NCBI RefSeq assembly: GCF_000421625.1
Contig: NZ_ATXJ01000001.1
Span: 372,001 to 436,000 of the forward strand
Length of the DNA: 64,000 nt
DNA from: Thermus islandicus DSM 21543
Lineage (GTDB): Bacteria; Deinococcota; Deinococci; Deinococcales; Thermaceae
Direction of reading: 5' to 3'
Shown here piece after piece: positions 40,502-49,357 of the stretch. Below the pieces are notes generated by a model. It ran no database searches, had not been told where the DNA came from, and worked only from the letters and a program-made list of their open reading frames with translations. A program made the position numbers and the translations under genes. Position 1 is the first letter of the stretch. Every line of letters begins with the position of its first letter.

Positions 40502-41581
40502 CTATACCGCCGGGAAGGCGAACTGCTCGTAGCCCAGCTCGGCCACGGCGAACCAGCGGTACTGCTCCTCCCGGAACTTCTTCCAGGCCGTGTAGACCTT
40601 CCTGTAGGTGGCGTCCTTGGCCGCCTCCTCCTCGTACCAGTCAAAGGCCGCCTTCTGGGCCGCCTTTAGGATCTCCGCGGGCCACTTCCGGAGCTTCACC
40701 CCGTTTTTGAGGAGGCGCTGGAGGGCCTCGGGGTTGACCTTGTCGTACTTGGCCAGCATGGTGAGGTTGGCCTCGGCGGCGGCCACCTCAAAGGCCTGCT
40801 GGTACTCCTTGGGCAGCTTCTGCCACTCCTTGAGGTTTACGTAGAAGGAGAGCTGGGGGCCGGGCTCCCAGAAGCCCGGATAGTAGTAATACTTGGCCAC
40901 CTTGTAGAACCCTAGCTTCTCGTCGTCGTAGGGGCCCACCCACTCGGTGGCGTCAATGGTGCCCCGCTCCAAGGCCGGGTAGATGTCCCCGCCCGCCAGC
41001 ACCTGGGGCACCACGCCCAGCCGGCTCATCACCTGGCCCCCGGGCCCGGGGATGCGCATCTTGAGGCCCTTGAGGTCGGAAAGCCCCTTGATCTCCTTGC
41101 GGAACCAGCCGCCCATCTGGGCCCCGGTGTTGCCCCCCGGGAACTGGATGATGCCGAAGTCGGCGAAGATGGAGCGGAAAAGCTCCAGCCCGCCCCCATA
41201 GTACATCCAGGCGTTCTGCTGCCTGGCGGTGAGGCCAAAGGGGACCGCGCAGTCGTAGGCCAGCACCTGGGCCTTGCCCACGTAGTAGTAGCTCGCCGTG
41301 TGCCCCGCCTCCACCGTGCCCTGCTGGACGGCGTCCATCACCTGGAGGCCCGGCACGATCTCCCCCGCCTGGTAGGGGCGGATCAGGAACTTGCCCCCGG
41401 TGAGGGCGGAAACCCGCTCCGCCAGGACCTCCGCCGCCCCGTAGATGGTGTCCAGGCTCTTGGGGAAGCTACTGGCCAGCCGCCAGCGCACCGTGGGGCT
41501 TCCCTGGGCGAAGACCGGGCCGAAGGCCGCGCTCGCCGCTACGCCGATACCCGCCTTCTTCAGAAAGTCGCGCCGCTTCAT
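40502..41581 (-). CDS. dctP: TRAP transporter substrate-binding protein (DctP-type, Tat-exported)
   Basis: 359 residues. The N-terminus MKRRDFLKKAGIGVAASAAFG is a twin-arginine signal peptide, so the protein is exported folded. The DctP family blocks are ASSFPKSLDTIYGAAEVLAERV, FDLIRPYQAGE region (here KFLIRPYQAGEIVPG), GLSDLKGLKMRIPGPGG and ATEWVGPYDDEKLG. It resembles the Thermus lactate/Ca2+-binding TRAP protein I recall; other alpha-keto or hydroxy acids are possible. The promoter carries TATAAT at 41608-41613 and AAGGAGG before the start. Confidence 0.92.
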   Translation of the reverse strand: MKRRDFLKKAGIGVAASAAFGPVFAQGSPTVRWRLASSFPKSLDTIYGAAEVLAERVSALTGGKFLIRPYQAGEIVPGLQVMDAVQQGTVEAGHTASYYYVGKAQVLAYDCAVPFGLTARQQNAWMYYGGGLELFRSIFADFGIIQFPGGNTGAQMGGWFRKEIKGLSDLKGLKMRIPGPGGQVMSRLGVVPQVLAGGDIYPALERGTIDATEWVGPYDDEKLGFYKVAKYYYYPGFWEPGPQLSFYVNLKEWQKLPKEYQQAFEVAAAEANLTMLAKYDKVNPEALQRLLKNGVKLRKWPAEILKAAQKAAFDWYEEEAAKDATYRKVYTAWKKFREEQYRWFAVAELGYEQFAFPAV

Positions 41582-41607
41582 TTTGACCTCCTTCGCGGTC
41601 CGGGGGG

Positions 41608-41613
41608 ATTATA
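41608..41613 (-). promoter_or_regulatory. TATAAT -10 box of dctP
   Basis: Consensus hexamer 26 bases before the ATG at 41581, with AAGGAGG in the leader. Confidence 0.65.
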
Positions 41614-41636
41614 CCCTACCCCGGGGTCGGGTGCGC

Positions 41637-41657
41637 AAGCCCGGAGCGGCCGGGCTT
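41637..41657 (-). other. Hairpin at the stop codon of the DUF4384 gene
   Basis: AAGCCCGG and CCGGGCTT form a perfect 8-bp stem around AGCGG-type loop, starting at the stop codon. No T-run follows. Confidence 0.4.
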
Positions 41658-42136
41658 CACCGCACGTAGAAGTAGGTCTCGGCCACGTCGTAGCGCCTGG
41701 CCCCCGAGGCCTCTATGTAGAGGCGAAGCCTTGCGTCCCAGTCGGTGTAGACCCCCTCGAGGCGGACCCTTGCGGGGGGCGGGCCCTCCGTGTAGACCGC
41801 CCGGACCCGGTGCAGGCCCCGGGGCAGGGTCAGGGTGTACCGGTAGGCCCCGGGGGGTAGGAGGTGGGTGCCCCGATCCAGGTAGAAGCGGTCCAGCTCG
41901 TAGGTGCGCCCGTCGGGGTCTAGGACCACCAGGCTCACCCATCCGGGTTGGTCCAGGGTGAGGAGGAACCGCACCTCCTCCCCCAGGAAGTAGGTGGCCC
42001 CCGCGCCCCGGTCCGGCTCAAAGCGCAGGATGGCCCCGCCAAAGTCCAGCCGGTAGGTCACGGAAAGCCCCTCCGGGTAAAGGGTCAGGGTGCAGGCGGA
42101 AAGGATGGCCGAAAGGGCCAGAAGGACAAACCGCAT
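41657..42136 (-). CDS. DUF4384 lipoprotein
   Basis: 159 residues. MRFVLLALSAILSACTL is a lipoprotein signal with lipobox LSAC. The body has TYFLGEEVRFLLTLDQPGWVSLVVLDPDGRTYELDRFYL, the usual DUF4384 beta-sandwich pattern, and LPPGAYRYTLTLPRGLHRVRAVY. The function in Thermus is unknown; it is an exported lipid-anchored domain protein. It lies 39 bases after rnhB on the same strand. Confidence 0.85.
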   Translation of the reverse strand: MRFVLLALSAILSACTLTLYPEGLSVTYRLDFGGAILRFEPDRGAGATYFLGEEVRFLLTLDQPGWVSLVVLDPDGRTYELDRFYLDRGTHLLPPGAYRYTLTLPRGLHRVRAVYTEGPPPARVRLEGVYTDWDARLRLYIEASGARRYDVAETYFYVR

Positions 42137-42175
42137 ACCGCCCTCCTTTCCCCCTTAGCTTAGGCCGGGCAGGGC

Positions 42176-42793
42176 CTAGGGGGCTTCAGGAAACCTTAAG
42201 GGAGCCCGGGCCACGGGGGAAAACCGCCTGCGGTGCACGGGGGAGGGTCCCAGGGCGAGGAGGGCCTCCTGGTGCTCCGGGGTGCCGTACCCCTTGTGCC
42301 GGGCGAAGCCGTAGCCCGGGTAGAGGCGGTCCAGCTCGGCCATGATCCGGTCCCGGTGGACCTTGGCCAGGATGCTGGCTGCGGCCACGCTGGGGCTTTG
42401 TTCGTCCGCTTTGGGCGGGGCGAGGAGGGGCAGGGAGGTGGAAAGGCGGAGGTAGTCGGTGACCAGGGCCTCCGGGGCGAGGGAAAGCTGCCGTAGGGCC
42501 CTCTTTGCCGCGAGGAGGGTGGCCTTAAGGACGCCCAGCCGGTCCACCTCGGCCACCTCCGCCACCCCCAGGGCGTAGGCCAGGGCCGCTTCCCTCACCT
42601 TTTCCGCCAGGCGCTCCCTTTCCCGGGGGGAGAGGAGCTTGGAGTCCCGAAAGGGGTAGGTCCCCGGGGGCAGGACCACCGCCCCCACCACGATGGGCCC
42701 CGCCCACGCCCCCCGGCCCACCTCGTCCACGCCCGCCACCTTGAGGCCTTGGGCCCAGAACCCTTCCTCCAAGCAGGCCTTCGGGCCGTCCAC
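42176..42793 (-). CDS. rnhB: Ribonuclease HII
   Basis: 205 residues from the GTG at 42793. RNase HII removes RNA and single ribonucleotides from DNA. The signature GVDEVGRGAWAGPIVVGAVVL carries the DEDD first residues, and DSKLLSPRERERL and ASILAKVHRDRIMAELD hold the others; it ends with GYGFARHKGYGTPEHQEAL. TATAAT ends 6 bases before the start, so leaderless; the ORF upstream of 42793 is not coding. Confidence 0.94.
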   Translation of the reverse strand: MDGPKACLEEGFWAQGLKVAGVDEVGRGAWAGPIVVGAVVLPPGTYPFRDSKLLSPRERERLAEKVREAALAYALGVAEVAEVDRLGVLKATLLAAKRALRQLSLAPEALVTDYLRLSTSLPLLAPPKADEQSPSVAAASILAKVHRDRIMAELDRLYPGYGFARHKGYGTPEHQEALLALGPSPVHRRRFSPVARAPLRFPEAP

Positions 42794-42799
42794 GGCGGG

Positions 42800-42824
42800 A
42801 TTATACGCCCGGGCCCTATAGACT
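42800..42824. promoter_or_regulatory. Divergent -10 pair between rnhB and the carboxylesterase gene
   Basis: Minus strand TATAAT (42800-42805) serves rnhB; plus strand TAGACT (42819-42824) lies 6 bases before ATG 42831. Gap between start codons is 37 bp. Confidence 0.65.
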
Positions 42825-42830
42825 GGACCC

Positions 42831-44369
42831 ATGCGCCCAATCCTCCTCTTCCTCTTCGGGAGCCTGGCCTTGGCCCAGAGCTTCCTGGCCTCCACCCCCT
42901 TGGGCAGGGCGGAGGGGGTGTGGGAGGGCGGGGCCATCGCCTTTTACGGCCTCCCCTACGCCGAGGCGGGGCGCTTCCAGGCCCCAAGGCCTCTTCAGGC
43001 CTGGCCCCGGGGCGTGGGGCGGGAAAGGGTGGCCTGCCCCCAAGGTCCGGGGCTCACCGCCCGGCTCGGAAGCCCCATCCCGCCCCAGAGGGAGGACTGC
43101 CTGGTCCTGAACCTCTACCTTCCCCCCGAGGTCCCGCCTCCCGAGGGCTTCCCGGTCATGGTCTACCTGCACGGGGGCGGCTTCACCTCCGGGGCGGCGG
43201 CGGAGCCCCTCTACGCCGGCCACCGCCTGGCCCGGGAGGGGGTTGTGGTGGTAGCTCCCAACTACCGCCTGGGGCCTTTGGGCTTCCTCGCCCTTCCCGC
43301 CCTGGCCCAGGAGGACCCAAGGGCGGCTGGGAACTACGGGCTTTTGGACCTCTTGGAGGCCCTCCGCTTCGTCCGGAGGTACATCCGTTACTTCGGTGGG
43401 AATCCAGAAAACGTTACCCTCTTCGGGGAGTCCGCCGGAGGAATGCTGGTCTGCACCCTTCTCGCCGTGCCGGAGGCGAGGGGGCTTTTCCACAAGGCCA
43501 TCCTCCAGTCGGGGGGGTGCGGCTACGCCAGGCCCCTGGAAGCGGACCTCGCCTACGGCGAGGCCTGGGCCAAGGCGAAGGGCTGCGATCCCAAGGACCT
43601 CGCCTGCCTTCGGGCGCTTCCTTTGGAGCGCCTCCTCCCCGAGGCGCCCACCCTGGAGGCTGCGGCCCGCTTTCTGGCCCGGCCTGCGGTCTTCCGGGTG
43701 GGGCCTTTCAAGCCCCACCTCTCCCCCCTCCTGCCCCAGGACCCCCGGGAGGCCCTAGGGGAGGGGAGGGCGGCGGGCCTCCCCCTCATCGCCGGGGCCA
43801 ACGCCGAGGAGGTAGCCCTCCCCGCCCTCAACGGGCTCCTCGCCCCCGGGAGCTTTGACGAGGCCAGGAGGTGGCTCCAGGAATCGGGGCTTTCCCCGGA
43901 AAAGGCGGCGGAGCTCCTCGCCTCCTACCGGAGGCGCACCCCGGACCCCAAGGCCGCCTGGGGGGAGGTGCAGACCGACCTCACCCTCCTCTGCCCCTCC
44001 CTGAAGGCCGCCCGCCTCCAGGCCCCCCACGCCCCCACCTACGGCTACCTCTTCACCTTCCGGGTGCCGGGGTTTGAGGGCCTTGGGGCCTTCCACGGGC
44101 TGGAGCTCGCCCCCCTCTTTGGGAACCTCGAGGCCATGCCCTTCCTACCCCTCTTCCTGGGAAGGGAGGCCAGGGAGCGGGCCGAGCGCCTGGGGAGGTG
44201 GATGCGCCGCTATTGGACGGGCTTTGCCAGGGAAGGGGAGCCTGGGGGATGGCCCCGCTGGCCCCTCTACCGGGAGGGCTTCGTCCTACGCCTGGACGAT
44301 CCCGTAGGCCTCCTCCCCGACCCCTACGAGGAGCGGTGCCGTCTTCTGGAGCGGCTTGGGCTACTATAG
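42831..44369 (+). CDS. Secreted type-B carboxylesterase
   Basis: 512 residues with signal peptide RPILLFLFGSLALAQ. Carboxylesterase (PF00135) features: SEDCLVLN-like block (here QREDCLVLNLYLP), VMVYLHGGGFTSGA (oxyanion loop), VVVAPNYRLGPLGFLALP, LFGESAGGMLVC with the catalytic Ser in GESAGG, and FHGLELAPLFG near the catalytic His. Hydrolyses carboxylic esters in the periplasm or outside. The stop overlaps the -10 box of the next gene. Confidence 0.9.
   Translation: MRPILLFLFGSLALAQSFLASTPLGRAEGVWEGGAIAFYGLPYAEAGRFQAPRPLQAWPRGVGRERVACPQGPGLTARLGSPIPPQREDCLVLNLYLPPEVPPPEGFPVMVYLHGGGFTSGAAAEPLYAGHRLAREGVVVVAPNYRLGPLGFLALPALAQEDPRAAGNYGLLDLLEALRFVRRYIRYFGGNPENVTLFGESAGGMLVCTLLAVPEARGLFHKAILQSGGCGYARPLEADLAYGEAWAKAKGCDPKDLACLRALPLERLLPEAPTLEAAARFLARPAVFRVGPFKPHLSPLLPQDPREALGEGRAAGLPLIAGANAEEVALPALNGLLAPGSFDEARRWLQESGLSPEKAAELLASYRRRTPDPKAAWGEVQTDLTLLCPSLKAARLQAPHAPTYGYLFTFRVPGFEGLGAFHGLELAPLFGNLEAMPFLPLFLGREARERAERLGRWMRRYWTGFAREGEPGGWPRWPLYREGFVLRLDDPVGLLPDPYEERCRLLERLGLL
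44362..44367 (+). promoter_or_regulatory. -10 box TACTAT of the molybdopterin oxidoreductase gene
   Basis: TACTAT ends 6 bases before ATG 44374 and overlaps the TAG stop codon (44367-44369) of the esterase. Confidence 0.55.
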
Positions 44370-44373
44370 CCCT

Positions 44374-46377
44374 ATGCGCGCCACCTGCCCCTTGGACTGC
44401 CCGGACGCCTGCCGCCTCCTCCTCACCTTGGAGGAGGGCAGGCTGGTGAAGGTGGAGGGCGACCCCCGCCACCCCGTCACCCGGGGCTTCGCCTGCGCCA
44501 AGACCTACCGCTACCCGGAACGGGTGAAGGCCAGGCTTCTCTTTCCCCTGCGCCGGGTGGGGCGGAAGGGGGATGGGCGCTTTGCGCGGGTCTCCTGGGA
44601 GGAGGCCTTGGACGAGATCGCCGAAAGGCTCAAAAGGGTCCTGGACCAGGAGGGGGGCGAGGCCGTGCTCCCCTACCACTACGCCGGGACCATGGGCCTC
44701 ATAGAGAACCAGCACCCCCTGGCCTTCTTCCGGGCCATCGGGGCCTCGGAGCTTCTGGAGACCATCTGCGCCACGGCGGGGAGCGCCGCCTGGGAGATGA
44801 CCTATGGCCCCCGCCTCGCCCCGGACCCCGAGGAGGTCCCCGAGGCCCGCTACGTCCTCCTTTGGGGCATCAACAGCCTCTCCACGAATAGCCACCTCAC
44901 CCCCTTCCTCAAGGAGGCGAGGAGGCGGGGGGCCAAGGTGGTCCACATAGACCCCTACGAAAACCTCACCTCCCGCTTCGCCGACCTTCACCTCAAGCTC
45001 CGCCCCGGCACCGACGCCGCCTTGGCCTACGCCTTGGCCCACGTCCTCTTCCGGGAGGGGCTTGTGGACTGGGATTACCTGGAGAAGGCGGCGGTGGGCC
45101 TCGAGGCCTACCGGAAGGAGGCGGAGAGGTGGACCCCCGAAAGGGCCAGCGCCCTCACCGGCCTTCCCGTGGAGGCCATCCTTCGCCTGGCCCGGGAGAT
45201 GGGGGAGGCCAAGCGGGTCTTCCTCCGGGTGGGCTACGGCATGACCCGCCACCCGGGAGGGGGCAACGCCCTTCGCGCCGTGATCCTTCTTCCCGCCCTC
45301 CTCGGGGCCTGGCGCTACCCGGGGTGCGGGGCCATGCTCTCCACCAGCGGGGCCTTCCCCCTCCACAAGCGCTTCCTCGGAGGGCGGCACCTCCTGGAGG
45401 GGAGCCATCCCCACAAGGGCTACTTCCGGCCCAACCCCAAGGCGCGGGCCATCAACATGAACCAGCTCGGCACCGCCCTCACCGAGCTCAAGCCCCCCAT
45501 CCGCGTCCTCTTCGTCTTCAACACCAACCCCCTGGTGGTGGCCCCCAATACGGGGAAGGTGAAGGCGGGGCTAGAACGGGAGGACCTCTTCACCGTGGTC
45601 CTGGAGCAGGTGATGACCGAAACCGCCCACTTCGCCGACTACCTCCTCCCCGCCACCTTCTTCTACGAGCACCCCGACCTTTACACGAGCTACGGCCACT
45701 ACTACCTCTCCTGGAACGAGCCTTTGGCCCCTCCGGAAGGGGAGGCCCGCCCCAACACCTGGGTCTTCCGGGAGCTAGCGAAGAGGCTCGGCCTGAAGGA
45801 GCCCACCCTCTACTGGACCGCCGAGGAGGTGGCGGAAAGCCTCCTTGCCTCGGACCACCCCTACCTGGAGGGCATCACCCTGGAGAGGCTCAAGCGGGAG
45901 GGCTTCGTGAAGCTCAACCTCCCCAAGCCCTTCCTCCCCTTCGCCGAAGGCCCGGTGCGCTTCAGCCCCCCGCCGGAGGTGATCCCCACCGAGCCCCTGC
46001 CGGACTACCCCCTGATCCTCCTCACCCCCCCGGCCCACCGCTTCCTGAACACCACCTACGGGAACGTGGAGGCCCTGGTGGAGGCGGAAGGCGGGGAGCC
46101 CAGGCTCCTCATCCACCCCGAGGACGCCGAGGCGCGGGGGATCCAAAGCGGCATGCTCGTCCACATCCGCTCCCCGTGGGGAAGGATCACGAGGAAAGCG
46201 GTGGTGAGCGAGGCCCCCATCCCGGGGACGGTGGTCCTCGAGGGCACCTGGTGGGAGAAGTGGGCCCCGGACGGCAAAGGCGTGAACCACCTCACCTCGG
46301 AAAGGCTTACCGATCTGGGCGGCGGGAGCACCTTCCACTCCACCCCCGTGGAGGTGGAGTCCCTTAGGCTGGCCTAG
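44374..46377 (+). CDS. Molybdopterin oxidoreductase (4Fe-4S, bis-MGD type)
   Basis: 667 residues. The N-terminus has four Cys (5, 9, 13, 41) that bind a [4Fe-4S] cluster: TCPLDCPDACRLL and TRGFACAKT. Then RVSWEEALDEIAERL, LWGINSLSTNSHL, NPLVVAPNTGKVKAGL and MTETAHFADYLLPATFF match bis-MGD enzymes of the DMSO reductase family. The region after the N-terminus resembles biotin-sulfoxide/formate/thiosulfate-reductase-like members; the electron partner and substrate are unknown. No Tat signal is seen. It may need FdhD. Confidence 0.93.
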   Translation: MRATCPLDCPDACRLLLTLEEGRLVKVEGDPRHPVTRGFACAKTYRYPERVKARLLFPLRRVGRKGDGRFARVSWEEALDEIAERLKRVLDQEGGEAVLPYHYAGTMGLIENQHPLAFFRAIGASELLETICATAGSAAWEMTYGPRLAPDPEEVPEARYVLLWGINSLSTNSHLTPFLKEARRRGAKVVHIDPYENLTSRFADLHLKLRPGTDAALAYALAHVLFREGLVDWDYLEKAAVGLEAYRKEAERWTPERASALTGLPVEAILRLAREMGEAKRVFLRVGYGMTRHPGGGNALRAVILLPALLGAWRYPGCGAMLSTSGAFPLHKRFLGGRHLLEGSHPHKGYFRPNPKARAINMNQLGTALTELKPPIRVLFVFNTNPLVVAPNTGKVKAGLEREDLFTVVLEQVMTETAHFADYLLPATFFYEHPDLYTSYGHYYLSWNEPLAPPEGEARPNTWVFRELAKRLGLKEPTLYWTAEEVAESLLASDHPYLEGITLERLKREGFVKLNLPKPFLPFAEGPVRFSPPPEVIPTEPLPDYPLILLTPPAHRFLNTTYGNVEALVEAEGGEPRLLIHPEDAEARGIQSGMLVHIRSPWGRITRKAVVSEAPIPGTVVLEGTWWEKWAPDGKGVNHLTSERLTDLGGGSTFHSTPVEVESLRLA

Positions 46378-46395
46378 GGCGCGAGATTTGCGCCC
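46377..46395 (+). other. Hairpin after the molybdopterin oxidoreductase gene
   Basis: GGGCGC-GAGATTT-GCGCCC begins in the stop codon. No T-run; likely a processing or pausing structure. Confidence 0.35.
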
Positions 46396-46410
46396 AGGCT
46401 ACACTCCTGC

Positions 46411-46416
46411 TACCCT
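46411..46416 (+). promoter_or_regulatory. -10 box TACCCT of the Nudix-like gene
   Basis: TACCCT ends 6 bases before the GTG at 46423. Confidence 0.5.
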
Positions 46417-46422
46417 GAATGG

Positions 46423-46851
46423 GTGCGCGAGGACCTGCCCAAGAAGCGCTCCCTGGCCCTGGCCGCCTGGGGGGAGGAGGGGCTTCTTTTGGTCCTCCGC
46501 CCCCAGGACGACCCCGAGTTCCCCGGGGCCTGGGGCTTGCCGGCGGTGAGCCTGGAGCCGGGGGAGACCCTGGAGGAGGCCGCCCACAGGGTCGCCCAGG
46601 AGAAGCTTTCCGCCCGGGTGGCCGGGCCCGGGCCCTTGGCCTGCGGCCACGAGGAAAGGTCCAGCTACCGCCTGGAGCTTTGGGTCTACGAGGCCCGCCT
46701 TCTCTCTCCGCCCCAGCTTCCCGAGCCCAAGCCGGGCAGGACCTACTACACCGCCTTCCGCTTCGGGCGCCCTGAGGACCTAAAGGAGGCCGCCAGAAGG
46801 GGCTCCTTGTGCAGCCGGCTCTACCTGGCGGTGAAGGGGCTTTGCCCCTGA
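46423..46851 (+). CDS. Nudix-fold protein with altered Nudix box
   Basis: 142 residues. EFPGAWGLPAVSLEPGETLEEAAHRVAQEKL has the layout of a Nudix segment, but the catalytic REUxEE part reads RVAQEK, so key glutamates are missing and hydrolase activity is doubtful. The last third (RTYYTAFRFGRPEDLKEAA) resembles the usual Nudix end. GTG start; it ends 6 bases before thiI and is likely co-transcribed. Role unknown. Confidence 0.7.
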   Translation: MREDLPKKRSLALAAWGEEGLLLVLRPQDDPEFPGAWGLPAVSLEPGETLEEAAHRVAQEKLSARVAGPGPLACGHEERSSYRLELWVYEARLLSPPQLPEPKPGRTYYTAFRFGRPEDLKEAARRGSLCSRLYLAVKGLCP

Positions 46852-46857
46852 AAGGCC

Positions 46858-48066
46858 ATGGAAACCCTGCTTTTGGTGAACCTGTTCCACGAGCTCGCCC
46901 TAAAAGGGAAGAACCGCCCCCTCTTCCTCAAGCGGGCCAAGGCCCACGTGGCGCGGGCCCTGAAGGGCCTGGGGGCGGCCCTGGAGGGGGAGTGGCCCAT
47001 GGCCCTCCTCTTCCGCCTGCCCGAGGAGGCCTGGCCCGAGGCCAGAACCCGCCTCCAGGACACCCTGGGGGTGGAGGGCTTCGCCCGGGTTCTCCGCACC
47101 CCGGCGGACCTCAAGGCCCTGAAGGGGGCCTTGGAGGAGGCCCTGAAGGGCGAGACCTTCCGGAGCTTCCGCATCACGGCCAAGCGCTCGGACAAGGCCT
47201 TTCCCCTCACCTCCCCTGAAGTGGAGCGCCTCCTCGGGGCCTTCGTCCAGGAGAGGACGGGGGCCGAGGTGCGCCTTAAGGGGGCGGAGCGGGAGTTCGT
47301 GGTGCGCCTCCTCCCCGGGGCCGCCCTCCTGGAGGTGGAGCGGCGCGCGGGCCTGGGCGGCCTTCCTCCCGGGGTCTCGGGGCGGGTGGTGGCCCTCCTC
47401 TCCGGGGGGATTGACTCCCCCGTGGCCGCCTACCGCCTCATGCGCCGGGGGGCGGAGGTGGTCCTCGTGCACTTCCACCCCTTCCCCCTCCTCTCGGGGG
47501 CGAGCCGGGAGAAGGCGAAGGCCCTTGCCGAGCGCTTGGTGCGCTTCCAGCACCGCCTCAGGCTCCACCTCGTCCCCTTCAGCGAGGTCCAGCGGCACAT
47601 CCTGGTGGAGGCTCCTGCGGCCTACCGGGTGGTCCTCTACCGCCGCTACATGCTGAGGATCGCCGAGGCCATCGCCAGGGAAGAGGGCGCCCTGGCCCTG
47701 TGCACCGGGGACAGCCTGGGCCAGGTGGCCTCCCAGACCCTGGAGAACCTCCACGCCGTAAACCAGGCGGCTACCCTCCCCGTCTTCCGGCCCCTCATCG
47801 GGTGGGACAAGCAGGAGATCATGGCCGAGGCCAAGCGCATCGGCACCTACGAGACCTCCATCCTCCCCGACGAGGAGTGCTGCACCCTCTTCGCCCCCAG
47901 GCACCCCGTGACCCGGGCGGACCTGGGGGTGGTCCTAAAGGCCGAGGCCCGCCTGCCCGCGGGGGAGCTCATGGCCCTGGCCCTAAAAGGGCGGGAGGTC
48001 TTCACCTACGCCTGGCCGGGAAAAAGGCTCGAGGGCGCCTCTATAATGGAGCATGGACCTGCTTGA
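46858..48066 (+). CDS. thiI: tRNA sulfurtransferase ThiI
   Basis: 402 residues. ThiI adds sulfur at tRNA U8 and, with a rhodanese domain, to ThiS; no rhodanese domain is present here. N-terminal ferredoxin-like region, THUMP domain ([19 protein letters not shown]) and the PP-loop [19 protein letters not shown] are seen, followed by [19 protein letters not shown] and [13 protein letters not shown]. The next gene overlaps its end by 14 bp. Confidence 0.95.
   Translation: METLLLVNLFHELALKGKNRPLFLKRAKAHVARALKGLGAALEGEWPMALLFRLPEEAWPEARTRLQDTLGVEGFARVLRTPADLKALKGALEEALKGETFRSFRITAKRSDKAFPLTSPEVERLLGAFVQERTGAEVRLKGAEREFVVRLLPGAALLEVERRAGLGGLPPGVSGRVVALLSGGIDSPVAAYRLMRRGAEVVLVHFHPFPLLSGASREKAKALAERLVRFQHRLRLHLVPFSEVQRHILVEAPAAYRVVLYRRYMLRIAEAIAREEGALALCTGDSLGQVASQTLENLHAVNQAATLPVFRPLIGWDKQEIMAEAKRIGTYETSILPDEECCTLFAPRHPVTRADLGVVLKAEARLPAGELMALALKGREVFTYAWPGKRLEGASIMEHGPA
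48042..48047 (+). promoter_or_regulatory. Internal TATAAT before the amidase gene
   Basis: Consensus TATAAT inside the end of thiI, five bases before the amidase ATG at 48053 (GGAG lies between). Confidence 0.5.
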
Positions 48067-49357
48067 GGCCAAGCACCTTTTGGACCTGGGGCGGACCACC
48101 CCCCTCGCCCTTCTGGAGGAGGCCCTGGAAAGGGCCCGGGCCTACGAGGACCGGAACGCCCTCGCTTACCTGGACGAGGAGGCGGCCCGTAAGGAGGCGG
48201 AGGTCCTCACGGAGGAGCTCAAGCGGGGCCAGGTGCGGGGGCCGCTGCACGGCCTCCCCCTCACCGTGAAGGACCTCTTCCCTGTGAAGGGCATGCCCAC
48301 CCGGGCTGGGACCCGTGCCCCCCTGCCTCCCCTCCCCGAGGAGGCGGTGGCCGTGCGGCGCCTGAGGGAGGCGGGGGCCCTCCTCTTTGCCAAGGCCAAC
48401 ATGCACGAGATCGCCCTGGGCATCACCGGGGAGAACCCCTGGACGGGGCCGGTGCGGAACGCCCTGGACCCCAGCCGCCAGGCCGGAGGCTCTAGCGGCG
48501 GGAGCGCCGTGGCCGTGGCCCTGGGGATTGGCCTTGCTTCCCTAGGCTCGGACACCGGAGGGTCCATCCGCATCCCTGCCGGCTTCAACGGCGTGGTGGG
48601 CTTCAAGCCCTCCTACGGCCGGGTGAGCTTGGAGGGGGCCCTTCCCCTCTCCCGCTCCACGGACCACGCGGGCCCCCTGGCCAAGACGGTGCGGGACGCC
48701 CACTTCCTCACGGAGATCCTGGCGGGGGAGAGCCTTCCCCTGGAGGGCCCCCAGAACCCCGTCTTCGGGGTCCCCCTGGACTTCCTGGAGGGGAGGCTCG
48801 GGACGGGGGTGCGCCGGGCCTTTGAGGAGCTTTTGGAGGCCCTTCCTCGGCTTCGGGCCGGGGTGAAGGAGGTTTCCCTTCCCCTCAAGGGGGTCTACGA
48901 GGTCTACACCCGCCTGGTGCGCTACGAGGCGGCCCGGATCCACGAGAAGGCCCTTAAGGAGCACCCCGAGGGCTTCTCCGAGAAGGTGCGGGAGGCGCTT
49001 CTCTCAGGTCTTGCCCTCACGGAGAAGGACTACCGGGACGCCGTGGCGGAGCGGGAGGTTCTGCGGTTAGAGCTGGTGAAGGCCCTGAGGGGGGTGGACG
49101 CCCTCCTCCTTCCCGTCCAGCCCCTCCCCGCGCCCCCCCTGGGCACAGAGGAGGTGGAGCTGGAGTCGGGGAGGAAGAGCCACCGCGAGGCCTTCATCAC
49201 CCTCACCCTTCCCTTCAGCCTCCTCGGCGTGCCCACCCTTGCCCTGCCCTTCGCCCGGGTGGAGGGGATGCCCGTGGGCCTGCAGGTGGTGGGGCCCTAC
49301 GCCGAGGACGGGAGGGTGCTCGCCATCGGGGGCTGGCTCGAGGCCCGGCTAGGTTAG
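48053..49357 (+). CDS. Amidase signature family hydrolase
   Basis: 434 residues. Ser-cisSer-Lys triad is visible: TVKDLF (Lys73), [13 protein letters not shown] (Ser147/148), and [15 protein letters not shown] (nucleophile Ser171). Length and C-terminus ([34 protein letters not shown]) fit the GatA/amidase group. gatB and gatC are not in the neighbourhood, so this is more likely a standalone amidase than the tRNA amidotransferase subunit, but a GatA role is not excluded. Overlaps thiI by 14 bp and converges with the transporter gene by 9 bp. Confidence 0.88.
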   Translation: MDLLEAKHLLDLGRTTPLALLEEALERARAYEDRNALAYLDEEAARKEAEVLTEELKRGQVRGPLHGLPLTVKDLFPVKGMPTRAGTRAPLPPLPEEAVAVRRLREAGALLFAKANMHEIALGITGENPWTGPVRNALDPSRQAGGSSGGSAVAVALGIGLASLGSDTGGSIRIPAGFNGVVGFKPSYGRVSLEGALPLSRSTDHAGPLAKTVRDAHFLTEILAGESLPLEGPQNPVFGVPLDFLEGRLGTGVRRAFEELLEALPRLRAGVKEVSLPLKGVYEVYTRLVRYEAARIHEKALKEHPEGFSEKVREALLSGLALTEKDYRDAVAEREVLRLELVKALRGVDALLLPVQPLPAPPLGTEEVELESGRKSHREAFITLTLPFSLLGVPTLALPFARVEGMPVGLQVVGPYAEDGRVLAIGGWLEARLG

